Shown here in pieces: positions 16,095 through 23,466 of a DNA stretch of 29,979 bases (its first letter is position 1; every line of letters starts with the position of its first letter). Under the pieces are notes generated by a model, which was given only the letters and a program-made list of their open reading frames with translations, searched no databases and was not told where the DNA came from. This DNA is from RGDT01 sp964630925 (GTDB taxonomy: Bacteria > Planctomycetota > Planctomycetia > Gemmatales > Gemmataceae), in NCBI GenBank assembly GCA_964630925.1, contig CAZVZK010000123.1:1-29979 (forward strand). The letters run 5' to 3'. Position numbers and translations under genes: made by a program.

Positions 16095-16748
16095 ATGCGC
16101 ACCGCATTCGCCGCCCTGCTGCTCGCCGGCCTGTCCCTGGCCGACGACCCGAAAACCGATCCCGTGAACGTCGCCCCGAAGGGCTTCACCTCGCTCTTCG
16201 ACGGCAAGAGCCTCAAAGGCTGGAAGCGTCACGGGGGCAAGGAGGGCACCTGGGCCATCGATGAGAAGGCCGGCACGATGTACACCAAGGGCGGCGGCGG
16301 GTGGATCATGACGGAGAAGGAGTACGGCGACTTCGAGCTGCGCGTGGATTTCAAGGTCCCCAAAGGCGGCAACAGCGGCGTCGCCCTGCGCTCACCCATG
16401 AAGGGCGACCCCGCCTACACCGGCATGGAGATCCAGATCCTCGACGACCCCAGCTATAAGGGCCTCCAGAAGTGGCAGCACACCGGCTCGATCTACGGCG
16501 TGGTGCCGTCGTCGGGCCAGCCGACCAGGCCCGTGGGCGAGTGGAACACCTACGTCATCACCTGCAAGGGCAAGAAGGTCACCATCACGCTGAACGGCAC
16601 GGAGATCATCAACGCCGACCTGGCCGACCACGAGGAGAAGCACGGCAAGACGCACCCCGGCATTCTGCGGGCCAAGGGCCACATCGGCTTCCAGGAGCAC
16701 GGCGGCAAGGTCGAGTTCCGCAACGTCTTCATCAAAGAGCTGGAATGA
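16095..16748 (+). CDS. Secreted DUF1080 (3-keto-disaccharide hydrolase-like) protein
   Basis: A 217-residue protein with a signal peptide (MRTAFAALLLAGLSLADD) and a single DUF1080 domain, a concanavalin-like jelly roll. Typical family marks are GFTSLFDGKSLKGWK, KEYGDFELRVDFKVPKGGNSG, YTGMEIQILDD, GEWNTYVITCKG, and HIGFQEHGGKVEFRNVFIKEL at the end. Members are annotated as 3-keto-disaccharide hydrolases and are very numerous in planctomycetes, where they are linked to carbohydrate use in the periplasm. It stands alone; the next genes are on the other strand or belong to the tRNA-flanked islet. Substrate unknown. Confidence 0.93.
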   Translation: MRTAFAALLLAGLSLADDPKTDPVNVAPKGFTSLFDGKSLKGWKRHGGKEGTWAIDEKAGTMYTKGGGGWIMTEKEYGDFELRVDFKVPKGGNSGVALRSPMKGDPAYTGMEIQILDDPSYKGLQKWQHTGSIYGVVPSSGQPTRPVGEWNTYVITCKGKKVTITLNGTEIINADLADHEEKHGKTHPGILRAKGHIGFQEHGGKVEFRNVFIKELE

Positions 16749-16853
16749 CGGCCGCCACCCCGCGCGCGTCGCACCGCCGCCGGCCACGGGCGGGCGACGC
16801 GAAATCCCACCCCCGTTCGGGGAAACGGATCGTGCCCGCCCCGAGGCACCCAT

Positions 16854-16926
16854 TGAACGCTGAGGGGCTCGAACCCCCGACCCTCTGCTCGTAAGGCGGA
16901 TGCTCTAACCACTGAGCTAAGCGTCC
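16854..16926 (-). tRNA. tRNA-Val(UAC), variant copy with anticodon-arm changes
   Basis: A 73-base cloverleaf without encoded CCA. The acceptor stem GGACGCT pairs with AGCGTTC, the D-stem is GCTC/GAGC, and the T-arm contains GGTTCGAGC. The anticodon loop CTTACGA gives anticodon UAC. Compared with the second copy it has three changes: position 29 T to C, which creates a C-A mismatch with A41 in the anticodon stem, A37 to G next to the anticodon, and position 60 T to C. Charging and decoding may be weakened; it may be a decaying duplicate. Confidence 0.85.
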
Positions 16927-16967
16927 CCGCCCGGCGCCGGAGGGGCGTGGCTGTCGGACGCCTCGCC

Positions 16968-17058
16968 ACGTCACATCGTGAAGGACGACCCGCAGCCGCA
17001 GGTGCTCTTGGCCTGCGGGTTGCTGATGCTGAAGCCGCTCTTGTGCAGGTCGTCGTGG
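16968..17058 (-). pseudogene. 3' fragment of iscA (duplicated)
   Basis: The 91 bases are identical to the end of the intact iscA gene at 18031-18121 and encode its last 29 codons, including the cluster-binding CGCGSS motif and the stop codon. There is no start or promoter in frame, so no protein is expected. The fragment marks the break point of the duplication that also copied the tRNA. Confidence 0.9.
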
Positions 17059-17196
17059 CCCTCGGGCGGTTCGACCCCCGCCCTTCGTTCGGCCACCCCG
17101 CCCTTGCGGCCCACCGGGGCGGCCGGTATCCTGAACTCACAAAACCGGCTCCCGAATGGGGCGGCCCTTTGTCCGCCCGCCTCAGGAGGACGTGGC

Positions 17197-17503
17197 GTGG
17201 GTCGGTCCCGCAGGCCGAGCGAGGTCTACGACTGTAGCGACAACCCCGTCGCGGGCCGCACCACCGTCGAATTCATCGACCACGCCGTGGAGCGGCTGGG
17301 CGAACGCGGCATCAGCCCGAACGAGGTCATCGACACCATCCGCTCGCCGGACGAGGACGGGCTCCCCACCGACGAGGGCCGCTCTCGCTGCCGCCGCCTC
17401 TACGACGGGGGCCTCGCTCGACGTGGTCTACGAGCTCTCCCCGGACAGGGTCATCGTCATCTCGGCGTATCTCCGCAGACCGCGTCCCGGCGGCCGGTAC
17501 TGA
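17197..17503 (+). CDS. DUF4258-like small protein, apparent frameshift
   Basis: The start is GTG 17197, with AGGAGG about 8 bases upstream. The first frame gives MGRSRRPSEVYDCSD, then FIDHAVERLGERGISPNEVI, the typical DUF4258 opening, up to RCRRLYDGG. The rest of the domain (SLDVVYELSPDRVIVISAYL) is in another frame. Removing one G from the 5-G run at 17407-17411 joins them into a protein of about 101 residues ending at TGA 17501-17503. DUF4258 proteins often occur beside a DUF2283 protein, as here (next gene 12 bases later), and the pairs have been suspected of toxin-antitoxin-like roles. Either a sequencing error or a broken gene. Confidence 0.7.
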
Positions 17504-17515
17504 AAGGGCGCGGTC

Positions 17516-17785
17516 ATGAGCGAGATCTCCTTCCAGGTGTCGGTCTCGGTGGATGAGGACACCGGCCGCGTCCGCGCCACCTACTTCCGCTTTCGCAAAG
17601 GCGCCGTCGCCGAGACCGTCGAGGTCGTTGAAGGGAAGGCGTTCGCCGACCACGACTCCTCCGGCCGGCTCCTGGGGGTTGAGATGCTCTCCCCCTGCTA
17701 CGCTTCGCTCATGGAGCGGCTCGGCGATGAGGTGGCCAAGGCCTTCATCCAGCGCGCCATCCCCCACGAATTGGCCGCCTGCTGA
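17516..17785 (+). CDS. DUF2283-like small protein
   Basis: An 89-residue protein starting at ATG 17516, 12 bases after the DUF4258-like gene. The DUF2283 pattern is visible: SVDEDTGRVRATYFRFRKG, AVAETVEVVEGKAFADHDSS, then GRLLGVEMLSPCYASLM. A short helical tail (MERLGDEVAKAFIQRAIP) follows. DUF2283 proteins are small beta-rich proteins found next to DUF4258 or other small partners. It lies inside the islet bounded by the two tRNA-Val/iscA repeats. Biochemical role unknown. Confidence 0.75.
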   Translation: MSEISFQVSVSVDEDTGRVRATYFRFRKGAVAETVEVVEGKAFADHDSSGRLLGVEMLSPCYASLMERLGDEVAKAFIQRAIPHELAAC

Positions 17786-17799
17786 CACCACCCACCCAT

Positions 17800-17872
17800 T
17801 GAACGCTGAGGGACTCGAACCCCCGACCCTCTGCTTGTAAGGCAGATGCTCTAACCACTGAGCTAAGCGTCC
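17800..17872 (-). tRNA. tRNA-Val(UAC)
   Basis: A complete 73-base cloverleaf without encoded CCA. The anticodon stem TCTGC/GCAGA is fully paired around the loop CTTACAA, giving anticodon UAC (valine). The D-stem GCTC/GAGC, the T-arm GGTTCGAGT and the discriminator A73 are regular. The anticodon arm and variable region resemble E. coli tRNA-Val(UAC). This is the likely functional copy; it lies downstream of iscA on the same strand. Confidence 0.93.
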
Positions 17873-17904
17873 CCGCCCGGCGCCGGAGGGGCGTGGCTGT
17901 CGGG

Positions 17905-18007
17905 TCGTCTTGTAGGTCGGGTTGAGGCCGTCAGGCCGAAGCCCGACAATGCGCCTCACGCCTCCGTCGGGCTTCGGCCCTGGCGGGCCTCAACCCGGCC
18001 TACACGA
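17905..18007. repeat. REP-like palindrome inserted between tRNA-Val and iscA
   Basis: Inverted arms of about 43 bases (17905-17947 and 17965-18007) with a 17-base loop. The core is TGTAGGTCGGGTTGAGGC on the left and its imperfect complement on the right, ending GGCCTACACGA. Elements with GTAGG(T/C)CGGGTT arms are widespread extragenic palindromes in bacteria. It interrupts the right copy of the direct repeat and is absent from the left copy. Confidence 0.8.
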
Positions 18008-18033
18008 TCCCCCATCGCCCCCGGCACGGCACG

Positions 18034-18381
18034 TCACATCGTGAAGGACGACCCGCAGCCGCAGGTGCTCTTGGCCTGCGGGTTGCTGATGCTGAAGCCG
18101 CTCTTGTGCAGGTCGTCGTGGTACTCCACGTTCGCCCCGGCCAGGTACAGCAGGCTCATCTTGTCGATGACCACCGGCACCCCGTGCAGCTCGAACACCT
18201 CGTCCTTCTTCTCCTTCACGTCCGGGTCCAGGTCCAGCTTGTGCTGGAAGCCGCTGCACCCGCCCCCCACCACCGCCAGACGCAGGTACAGCTTCTCCTT
18301 GGGCAGCGTCCCGCTCGCCTGCCCCTCGGTGATGATCTCCTTGACCTTCGACGCCGCCTTCTCCGACAGGTTGACCGCCAT
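18034..18381 (-). CDS. iscA: Iron-sulfur cluster assembly protein, IscA/ErpA (A-type carrier)
   Basis: A 115-residue A-type carrier that delivers Fe-S clusters to target proteins. The three cluster ligands are present: C42 in GGGCSGF, and C107 and C109 in CGCGSSFTM at the C-terminus. I chose ATG 18381 (MAVNLSEKAA) because GAGGGAGAGGGAAG lies just upstream; an upstream in-frame start at 18417 adds a non-conserved Gly-rich head. It lies 74 bases downstream of the cysteine desulfurase gene on the same strand, so the two probably form an Fe-S assembly operon. Its last 91 bases are duplicated at 16968-17058. Confidence 0.92.
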   Translation of the reverse strand: MAVNLSEKAASKVKEIITEGQASGTLPKEKLYLRLAVVGGGCSGFQHKLDLDPDVKEKKDEVFELHGVPVVIDKMSLLYLAGANVEYHDDLHKSGFSISNPQAKSTCGCGSSFTM

Positions 18382-18455
18382 CGTACTTCCCTCTCCCTCG
18401 GGGCCGCCCCCACGCATCCCTCCCGCCCCGCAGGGAGGACGCAGGCTGAATAACC

Positions 18456-19643
18456 TCAGGTCCGCGCCAGGACGCCCCGGCGCACGATGTCCTCCGGGCT
18501 CGCGGCCCGCGCCGCCTCCACCGCCCGCACCACCTCATCCGCCGCGTAATCGACCTCCGCCTCCGTCGTCCATCGCCCCAGGCCGAAACGCAGGCTCGCC
18601 TGCGCCAGGCCGTCCTCGACGCCCATCGCCTTCAACACGTGGCTCGGCCCCGCGTCCGCCGCCGCGCACGCCGCCCCGCTGCTGACCGCCAGCCCGCGCA
18701 GCCCCAGCAGCACCGCCGGCCCGTTCACCCACGCGAAGCTCACATTCAGTGTAGTCGCCAGCCTCTCCCGCGGATGCCCGTTGACCGTCACCCCCTCCAG
18801 CCGCCCCGTGATCGCCGCCTCCAGCCGATCCCGCAGCCCCCGCAGCCGCACCGCCTCCTCGGACATCGCCTCGCGGCTCAATTCGCACGCCACGCCGAGG
18901 CCCACGAGCAGCGGCACCGGCAGCGTCCCGCTCCGCAGCCCGCGCTCCTGCCCGCCGCCGTGCACCAGCGGCTCCAGGCGCACCGCCCGCGGCGAGCGCC
19001 GCACGTACAGCGCCCCCACGCCCTTCGGCCCGTGCATCTTGTGCCCCGACAGGCTCATCAGGTCGATCCCGCACTCATCGACATCCACCGGCAACTTCCC
19101 CGCCATCTGCGCCGCGTCGGTGTGGAACAGCACGCCGCGCTCGCGGCACACCGCCCCGATCTCCCGCAACGGGTGCAGCGTCCCCGTCTCGTTGTTGGCC
19201 GCCATCAGGCTGACCAGGACGGTCGCCGGCGTGATCGCCGCCCGCACCTGCTCCGCCGACACCCGCCCGTCCCCGTCCACCGGCAGAACCGTGACGCCGT
19301 ACCCCTGCTTCTCCAGATGCCGGGCCGTGTCCAGCACGGCGTGGTGCTCCGTCGCCGCCGTGACGAGGTGGCCGCCCTTGTGCGCCCGCATCGCGCCCAT
19401 AAGCGCCAGGTTATCGCTCTCCGTGGCCCCGGACGTGAACACGATCTCGCGCCGCCGCGCCCCGATGAGCGCCGCCACCCGCTCGCGTGCCTCCTCGCAG
19501 GCCTCCGCCGCCCTCTTGCCGAAGGCGTGGTGCGGCGACGAGGGGTTGCCGTACTCCTCGGTCAGCCAGGGCAACATCGCCTCCACCACGCGCGGGTCGC
19601 AGCGCGTCGAGGCGTTGTTGTCGAGATACACCGGACGGCTCAT
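18456..19643 (-). CDS. iscS: Cysteine desulfurase (IscS/NifS family)
   Basis: A 395-residue pyridoxal-phosphate enzyme that takes sulfur from cysteine for Fe-S cluster and thio-modification pathways. It starts at ATG 19643 with MSRPVYLDNNASTRCDP. The PLP-binding Lys202 lies in SGHKMHGPKG, with TEHHAVLDT and FHTDAAQMAGK as cofactor motifs. The persulfide Cys326 is in SSGAACAAAD, followed by GPSHVLKAMG. Length and motif order match group I IscS/NifS. Longer upstream frames lack family similarity. iscA follows downstream. A likely promoter with an extended -10 lies at 19692-19700. Confidence 0.95.
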   Translation of the reverse strand: MSRPVYLDNNASTRCDPRVVEAMLPWLTEEYGNPSSPHHAFGKRAAEACEEARERVAALIGARRREIVFTSGATESDNLALMGAMRAHKGGHLVTAATEHHAVLDTARHLEKQGYGVTVLPVDGDGRVSAEQVRAAITPATVLVSLMAANNETGTLHPLREIGAVCRERGVLFHTDAAQMAGKLPVDVDECGIDLMSLSGHKMHGPKGVGALYVRRSPRAVRLEPLVHGGGQERGLRSGTLPVPLLVGLGVACELSREAMSEEAVRLRGLRDRLEAAITGRLEGVTVNGHPRERLATTLNVSFAWVNGPAVLLGLRGLAVSSGAACAAADAGPSHVLKAMGVEDGLAQASLRFGLGRWTTEAEVDYAADEVVRAVEAARAASPEDIVRRGVLART

Positions 19644-19691
19644 CTCTGCTCCACACCGCGGGGGCGCGGCCCAATCACCGCACACACCCAC

Positions 19692-19700
19692 ATTGTACCA
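19692..19700 (-). promoter_or_regulatory. Candidate extended -10 promoter of the iscS-iscA operon
   Basis: Read on the minus strand the sequence is TGGTACAAT: an extended -10 TGn followed by TACAAT, one mismatch from TATAAT. The iscS ATG (19643) is about 49 bases downstream. The -35 region 17 bases upstream (CTGTGC) is weak, as can happen with an extended -10. Inferred from sequence only. Confidence 0.45.
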
Positions 19701-19770
19701 CCCGCGCCAATCCGGCACAGCCCGATTCGGCACGCCCCGTGCCGGGGGGCGCATGGGCTGCACAGGCGAG

Positions 19771-19791
19771 CGGCGGGGCGTAAGCCCGCCG
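19771..19791. repeat. Short palindrome (GCGGGGCGTAAGCC type)
   Basis: CGGCGGG and CCCGCCG form a 7-base stem around GCGTAAG, in the 285-base gap between the divergent iscS and sigma-factor genes. Closely similar GGGGCGTAAGCCCC palindromes recur between genes in Gemmata-type genomes, so this is probably a degenerate member of a dispersed family. The rest of the gap shows a direct repeat GATTCCG (19873-19890 region) but no gene. Confidence 0.55.
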
Positions 19792-19928
19792 TGGAGATCG
19801 CCAGCGCATCGAGTGATCTGTTCTTCGTGGAGGCTTGCCGCCACCAAGAGGCCACGTCTCCACCGGCAAATCGGCGGATTCCGAAGATTCCGCGTAAGAT
19901 TGGCGGTGCCCCTCTCGCTCGGAATAGA

Positions 19929-20477
19929 ATGAGCAACCCGACCCACACGCCTGACTGGCCCGCCGCCGCGGGACGCCTCCTGCCCGCCCTCCTCCGCTGG
20001 GCCGAGTGCCAGATGCCCGACTGGCTCCGCGGCAAGCTCGACCCGGCCGACCTCGTGCAGCAGGCCCTGCTCGACGCCCGGCCCCCCGCCGGCCTGGACG
20101 AACACCAGCTGCTCGCCTACCTCCGCCGCGCCCTCTCGAACGACCTCATCGACGCCGCCCGCAAGCACGCCCGCGCCCAGGCCGACGTCCCCCTCGACGT
20201 CCTCGCCGCCTCGTCCCTCCGCCTCCTCGACTGGCTGGCCGACGACGCCACCTCGCCCAGCGAACGCGCCGCCCGCGGCGAGCGGCTCGCGCACGTGTCC
20301 GCCGCCCTCGCCTCCCTGCCCGACGCCCAGCGCCTGGCGGTCGAGATGCGTTACCTGCGCGGGTGCAAGGTTAAGGAGATCGCGGACGCCCTCGGACGCA
20401 AGGAGGGCGCCGTAGCCCAGCTCCTGGGACGGGCCATGGACGCCCTCAAACACGTCCTCCGCGAGCCAGGGGAGTGA
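19929..20477 (+). CDS. ECF-type RNA polymerase sigma factor (planctomycete)
   Basis: A 182-residue sigma factor. Region 2 is in residues 15-80 (GRLLPALLRWAECQMPDWL, LDPADLVQQALLDA, LRRALSNDLIDAARKH), and region 4 in residues 120-178 (LASLPDAQRLAVEMRYLRG, CKVKEIADALGRKEGAVAQL, LGRAMDALKHVL). The segment between the two regions is short, as in ECF factors. Its stop overlaps the region where the Ser/Thr kinase gene begins, so the two are co-transcribed and translationally coupled. In planctomycetes such sigma-kinase pairs are common, and the kinase probably signals through the sigma factor. Start ATG 19929 follows CGGAATAGA, a string nearly repeated before the other sigma gene. Confidence 0.92.
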   Translation: MSNPTHTPDWPAAAGRLLPALLRWAECQMPDWLRGKLDPADLVQQALLDARPPAGLDEHQLLAYLRRALSNDLIDAARKHARAQADVPLDVLAASSLRLLDWLADDATSPSERAARGERLAHVSAALASLPDAQRLAVEMRYLRGCKVKEIADALGRKEGAVAQLLGRAMDALKHVLREPGE

Positions 20478-20482
20478 AAGCC

Positions 20483-22117
20483 ATGTGGGACGCGCCGACC
20501 ACCCCGCCCACCCCGACCACCCCGCCCGAGCCCGGCACCCTCGACGACGGCATCGCCCTCGTCCTCAAGGCCGAGCAGGACGGCGGCTGGAGGCCGGTCA
20601 TCGCCTGGCTGGCCCGCCACCCCGCCGCCGCGGCCGGGCTGGCCGACTTCCTCGACACCGGCGAGCGCATCAAGGCCGTCCTCCCCGCCCTGGCGGGCCC
20701 GGCACGCGTCCCCGGCCTGGAGCTGTTGGAGGAGCTGGACCGGGGGTCCTTCGGCATCGTCCATCGGGCACACGACCCGGCGCTGCGCAAGGACGTGGCC
20801 GTCAAGTTCGTGCAGGCACTCGGCGAGGAGGGACGGGCGCGTTTCCGCTTCGAGGCCGAGGCCGCCGCCGCCATCGACGACGCCAACGTCGTCCCCGTCT
20901 ACTCGTCCGGCGAGGCCGACGGCGTGCCGTACCTGGTGATGAAGTTCATGCCCGGCGGCAGCCTGCAGAGGTGGCTCCGCGACATGGGGCCGGACCGCCG
21001 GCTGCCCCCCGACGAGGCCGCCAGGATCGTGGCCGACATCGCCCTCGGCACGCACGCCGTCCACCGGCACGGCCTGATCCACCGCGACCTGAAGCCGGGC
21101 AACGTCCTCCGCGACGAGGGGGGCTCGTGGCGCATCACCGACTTCGGCCTGGCGCGCCTGGCGGAGCGCGCCTCGGATGTGACGAGGACCGGGGCGATCG
21201 TGGGCACGCCGGCGTACATGGCGCCCGAGCAGGCGCGCGGAGAGAAGCGCCTCACGACCGCCGTGGATGTCCACGCGCTGGGCGTCATCCTGTTCGAGCT
21301 GCTGACGGGGCGGACGCCGTTCGCCGGGGAGGATCAATTCTCGATCCTGTTCCACATCATCGAGGAGGAGGCGCCGCCCCTGCGTTCGCGGCGGGCCGAC
21401 GTGCCGGCCGATTTGGAGACGATCTGCCGGCGCTGCCTGGAGAAGCGGCCGGAGGACCGCTACCCGTCGGCGCGGGCGTTGGCCGACGACCTCACCCGCT
21501 TCCTGGCCGGCGAGCCGGTGGAGGACCCGAAGCGCGGCCTGCTTGAGGAGGCCCTGCGGGCCGTCGGCCGCCGCGTCCCCACGCGGGGCATCGGCACCTG
21601 GCCGATGGCCTTCCTCGGCGCGGCCAACAGCACGCTGACCCTCGGCGCGGTGCAGGCCGCCGTCCTCCTGGACGCGCCGGCGTGGGTCGCCTGGGCTGCC
21701 CTCGCCTGTTACTTCCTCGGCTGGGCCGTGGTCTCCTGGGTGATCGCCGTCCGCCTCAAACACACCCTCAGCCCGGTCGAACGCGCCAGCGTCGTCATCC
21801 AACTCGCCATGAAGCTCGCCGCCCTGGCCATCCTGCCGCCCGTGGCCTGGCTGCACGGCGGGGCCGTGGCCCCGGTCTTCGCCCCCATGTTCGTCATCAT
21901 CGGCCTGGGCCTGTTCATCGGCGGCTACACGTTCTGGGGCCGGCTGTACCTGGTCGGCCTGCTCCAGCTCGCCGCCGCCGCCTCGCTGCCGCTCGTGCCG
22001 CTCCGCCTCTGGCCGGGCGTGTACTGCCTGAGCCAGCTCGCCGTCCAGCTCTGGTTCGGCTGGGAGGTGTGGCGCATCCACAACGAGGACCGCCGCGACC
22101 CCGCCCGCGCCGCCTGA
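20483..22117 (+). CDS. Membrane Ser/Thr protein kinase (Hanks type)
   Basis: A 544-residue protein with an N-terminal Pro/Thr-rich stretch, a kinase domain (about 80-340) and a C-terminal block of five or six membrane helices (about 365-535). Kinase signatures are complete: glycine loop LDRGSFGIVHRA (85-96), Lys108 in VAVKF, HRDLKPGN with Asp202, TDFGLA at 219-224, and GTPAYMAPEQARG. ATG 20483 is preferred over GTG 20474 because GGGGAG lies 8 bases upstream of it. It phosphorylates Ser/Thr of unknown targets. Unlike many planctomycete kinases it carries no WD40 or TPR sensor domain; only the membrane block could sense a signal. Coupled to the sigma gene just upstream. Confidence 0.93.
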   Translation: MWDAPTTPPTPTTPPEPGTLDDGIALVLKAEQDGGWRPVIAWLARHPAAAAGLADFLDTGERIKAVLPALAGPARVPGLELLEELDRGSFGIVHRAHDPALRKDVAVKFVQALGEEGRARFRFEAEAAAAIDDANVVPVYSSGEADGVPYLVMKFMPGGSLQRWLRDMGPDRRLPPDEAARIVADIALGTHAVHRHGLIHRDLKPGNVLRDEGGSWRITDFGLARLAERASDVTRTGAIVGTPAYMAPEQARGEKRLTTAVDVHALGVILFELLTGRTPFAGEDQFSILFHIIEEEAPPLRSRRADVPADLETICRRCLEKRPEDRYPSARALADDLTRFLAGEPVEDPKRGLLEEALRAVGRRVPTRGIGTWPMAFLGAANSTLTLGAVQAAVLLDAPAWVAWAALACYFLGWAVVSWVIAVRLKHTLSPVERASVVIQLAMKLAALAILPPVAWLHGGAVAPVFAPMFVIIGLGLFIGGYTFWGRLYLVGLLQLAAAASLPLVPLRLWPGVYCLSQLAVQLWFGWEVWRIHNEDRRDPARAA

Positions 22118-22202
22118 CCCGCCCTCGACCCCCGGCCCTCACCTCGGGTGGCACATCGCCGCCCCGAGGACCGTCCGCGCACGCCCACATGGAGAGGATC
22201 CT

Positions 22203-23189
22203 ATGCTCCCGTTCGCCGAAGCCCCGATCCGCCCGGCCCCCGCCCCCGCCGCCCCGGCCGCCCACACCGCCCCCGCCGTGGTCGCCTGCTACTCCGTCTA
22301 CGACCACTTCTTCCCGGCCCTCGGCTTCACCGACCTGACCGAGGGCGTCTACGAGGGCGACCCGTCCCGCCCGTACGAGCAGGCACAGGCGCTCCAGGCC
22401 GAGCTGCTGCTCGACAGGGCCGGCGTCGGCGCCGGCATGCGGCTCCTCGACATCGGCTGCGGCTATGGCCGCATCCTCCGCGCCGCCGGGGCCCGCGACG
22501 CCCGCGCCTGGGGCATCACCGTCTCGCCGGAGCAGGTGCGCCGCGGCACGGAGGCCGGCCTGAACGTCCGCCTGCACGACTACAAGCACCTCGGGCCGGA
22601 GTGGGACGGCCAGCTCGACGCCGTCATCGCCAACGGCTCGCTCGAGCACTTCGTCCAGCCCGACGACGCCGCCGCCGGGCGGGATGATGCCATCTACGCC
22701 CACCTGTTCGCCACGGCCTCCCGCCTCCTCGACCCGGCCCGGCGCGGGGCGCGTCTCGTCACGACGGCCATCCACTTCCGCTCCGGGCGGCCCGACCCGC
22801 GCGACTGGCTGCGCCCGGCGTCCGACTTCCCGGCCGGCTCGGCGGAATACCACTGGTCGAGCCTGGCCTGGTCCTACGGCGGCTGGTACCCCGAGCGTGG
22901 GCAGTTGGAGCGCTGCGCCCGGGGACGCTTCCGGCTCGTCCACGAGGAGGACGCCACCGAGGACTACCGCCTGACCTCCGAGGCGTGCCTCGCCGCCGTT
23001 CGGCGCACGCTCTCCTCGTGGCGTGTCCTCGGCGTCGTGTGGTCGGCCCTGCCGGCGTTCGTCTTCCGCCCGCTGCACACCGTGCGCATGCTCCGCTGCA
23101 TGCTGGGCTCCGAGTCGTGGAACTGGCAGTTCCGCGGCCCGACCCCGCCGACGGCCCTGCTGCGGCAGACATGGGAGCGTGTGGGGTGA
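22203..23189 (+). CDS. Class I SAM-dependent methyltransferase (cyclopropane-fatty-acid-synthase-like)
   Basis: A 328-residue protein with a SAM-binding Rossmann fold. Motif I is LLDIGCGYGRILRAAGA (residues 81-97), the acidic strand end is WGITVSPEQVRRG, and AVIANGSLEHF (about 144-154) is motif IV. The N-terminal YSVYDHFFPALGF and the SPEQ motif are shared with the cyclopropane synthase/mycolic acid methyltransferase group, but the Ala/Pro-rich first 25 residues are not typical. The substrate is not evident. GGAGAGGAT lies before ATG 22203. It is 85 bases downstream of the kinase gene and may belong to the same transcript. Confidence 0.85.
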   Translation: MLPFAEAPIRPAPAPAAPAAHTAPAVVACYSVYDHFFPALGFTDLTEGVYEGDPSRPYEQAQALQAELLLDRAGVGAGMRLLDIGCGYGRILRAAGARDARAWGITVSPEQVRRGTEAGLNVRLHDYKHLGPEWDGQLDAVIANGSLEHFVQPDDAAAGRDDAIYAHLFATASRLLDPARRGARLVTTAIHFRSGRPDPRDWLRPASDFPAGSAEYHWSSLAWSYGGWYPERGQLERCARGRFRLVHEEDATEDYRLTSEACLAAVRRTLSSWRVLGVVWSALPAFVFRPLHTVRMLRCMLGSESWNWQFRGPTPPTALLRQTWERVG

Positions 23190-23466
23190 CCGTTCTGGGG
23201 ACGCCCATCTGGACCTGGCCAGCATGAGCCGGCGTGTGCGGCCACGACGCGGAGGTCGGCGGCCTGGCCACGGCAGGGGGATCGAGTGGTGTACCAGACC
23301 CGGTCTCGCCTCCGTTGTCAGCCAACACGCTTCAATGGACACTCCTCGCTCAAGCGACCCCCGAAGGGCCCGGATCAAAGGCGGGGGGCTGCTGGAGGCG
23401 GGATCGGAGGTGTTGCCATCGCGCGGGGCGATTCGTTTCCATCGCGCGGGGGGTGTGAGGGGGTCG

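Larger units (their letters stand above)
16847..17058. repeat. Left copy of a direct repeat containing tRNA-Val and the 3' end of iscA
   Basis: This segment matches 17793-18121. It holds a tRNA-Val gene (3 differences in 73 bases), a 31-base spacer identical in both copies (16927-16957 and 17873-17903), and 91 identical bases covering the last codons of iscA (16968-17058 and 18031-18121). Between spacer and iscA part this copy has 10 bases, while the right copy holds a palindromic insert of about 127 bases. The right copy continues into intact iscA; this one breaks off at 17058. Confidence 0.93.
17793..18121. repeat. Right copy of the tRNA-Val/iscA direct repeat
   Basis: The counterpart of 16847-17058. 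It includes the intact-looking tRNA-Val, the identical 31-base spacer, a palindromic insert of about 127 bases absent from the left copy, and the 91-base iscA end, which here continues into the complete gene. The two copies lie 946 bases apart measured at the tRNA and 1063 bases apart at iscA. Confidence 0.93.

Noticed and set aside
17800..17872. tRNA-Thr(UGU) on the plus strand, suggested by CTTGTAA.
   Set aside because: The T-arm (GGTTCGA), D-arm and acceptor pairing are correct only on the minus strand, where the anticodon is UAC (valine).
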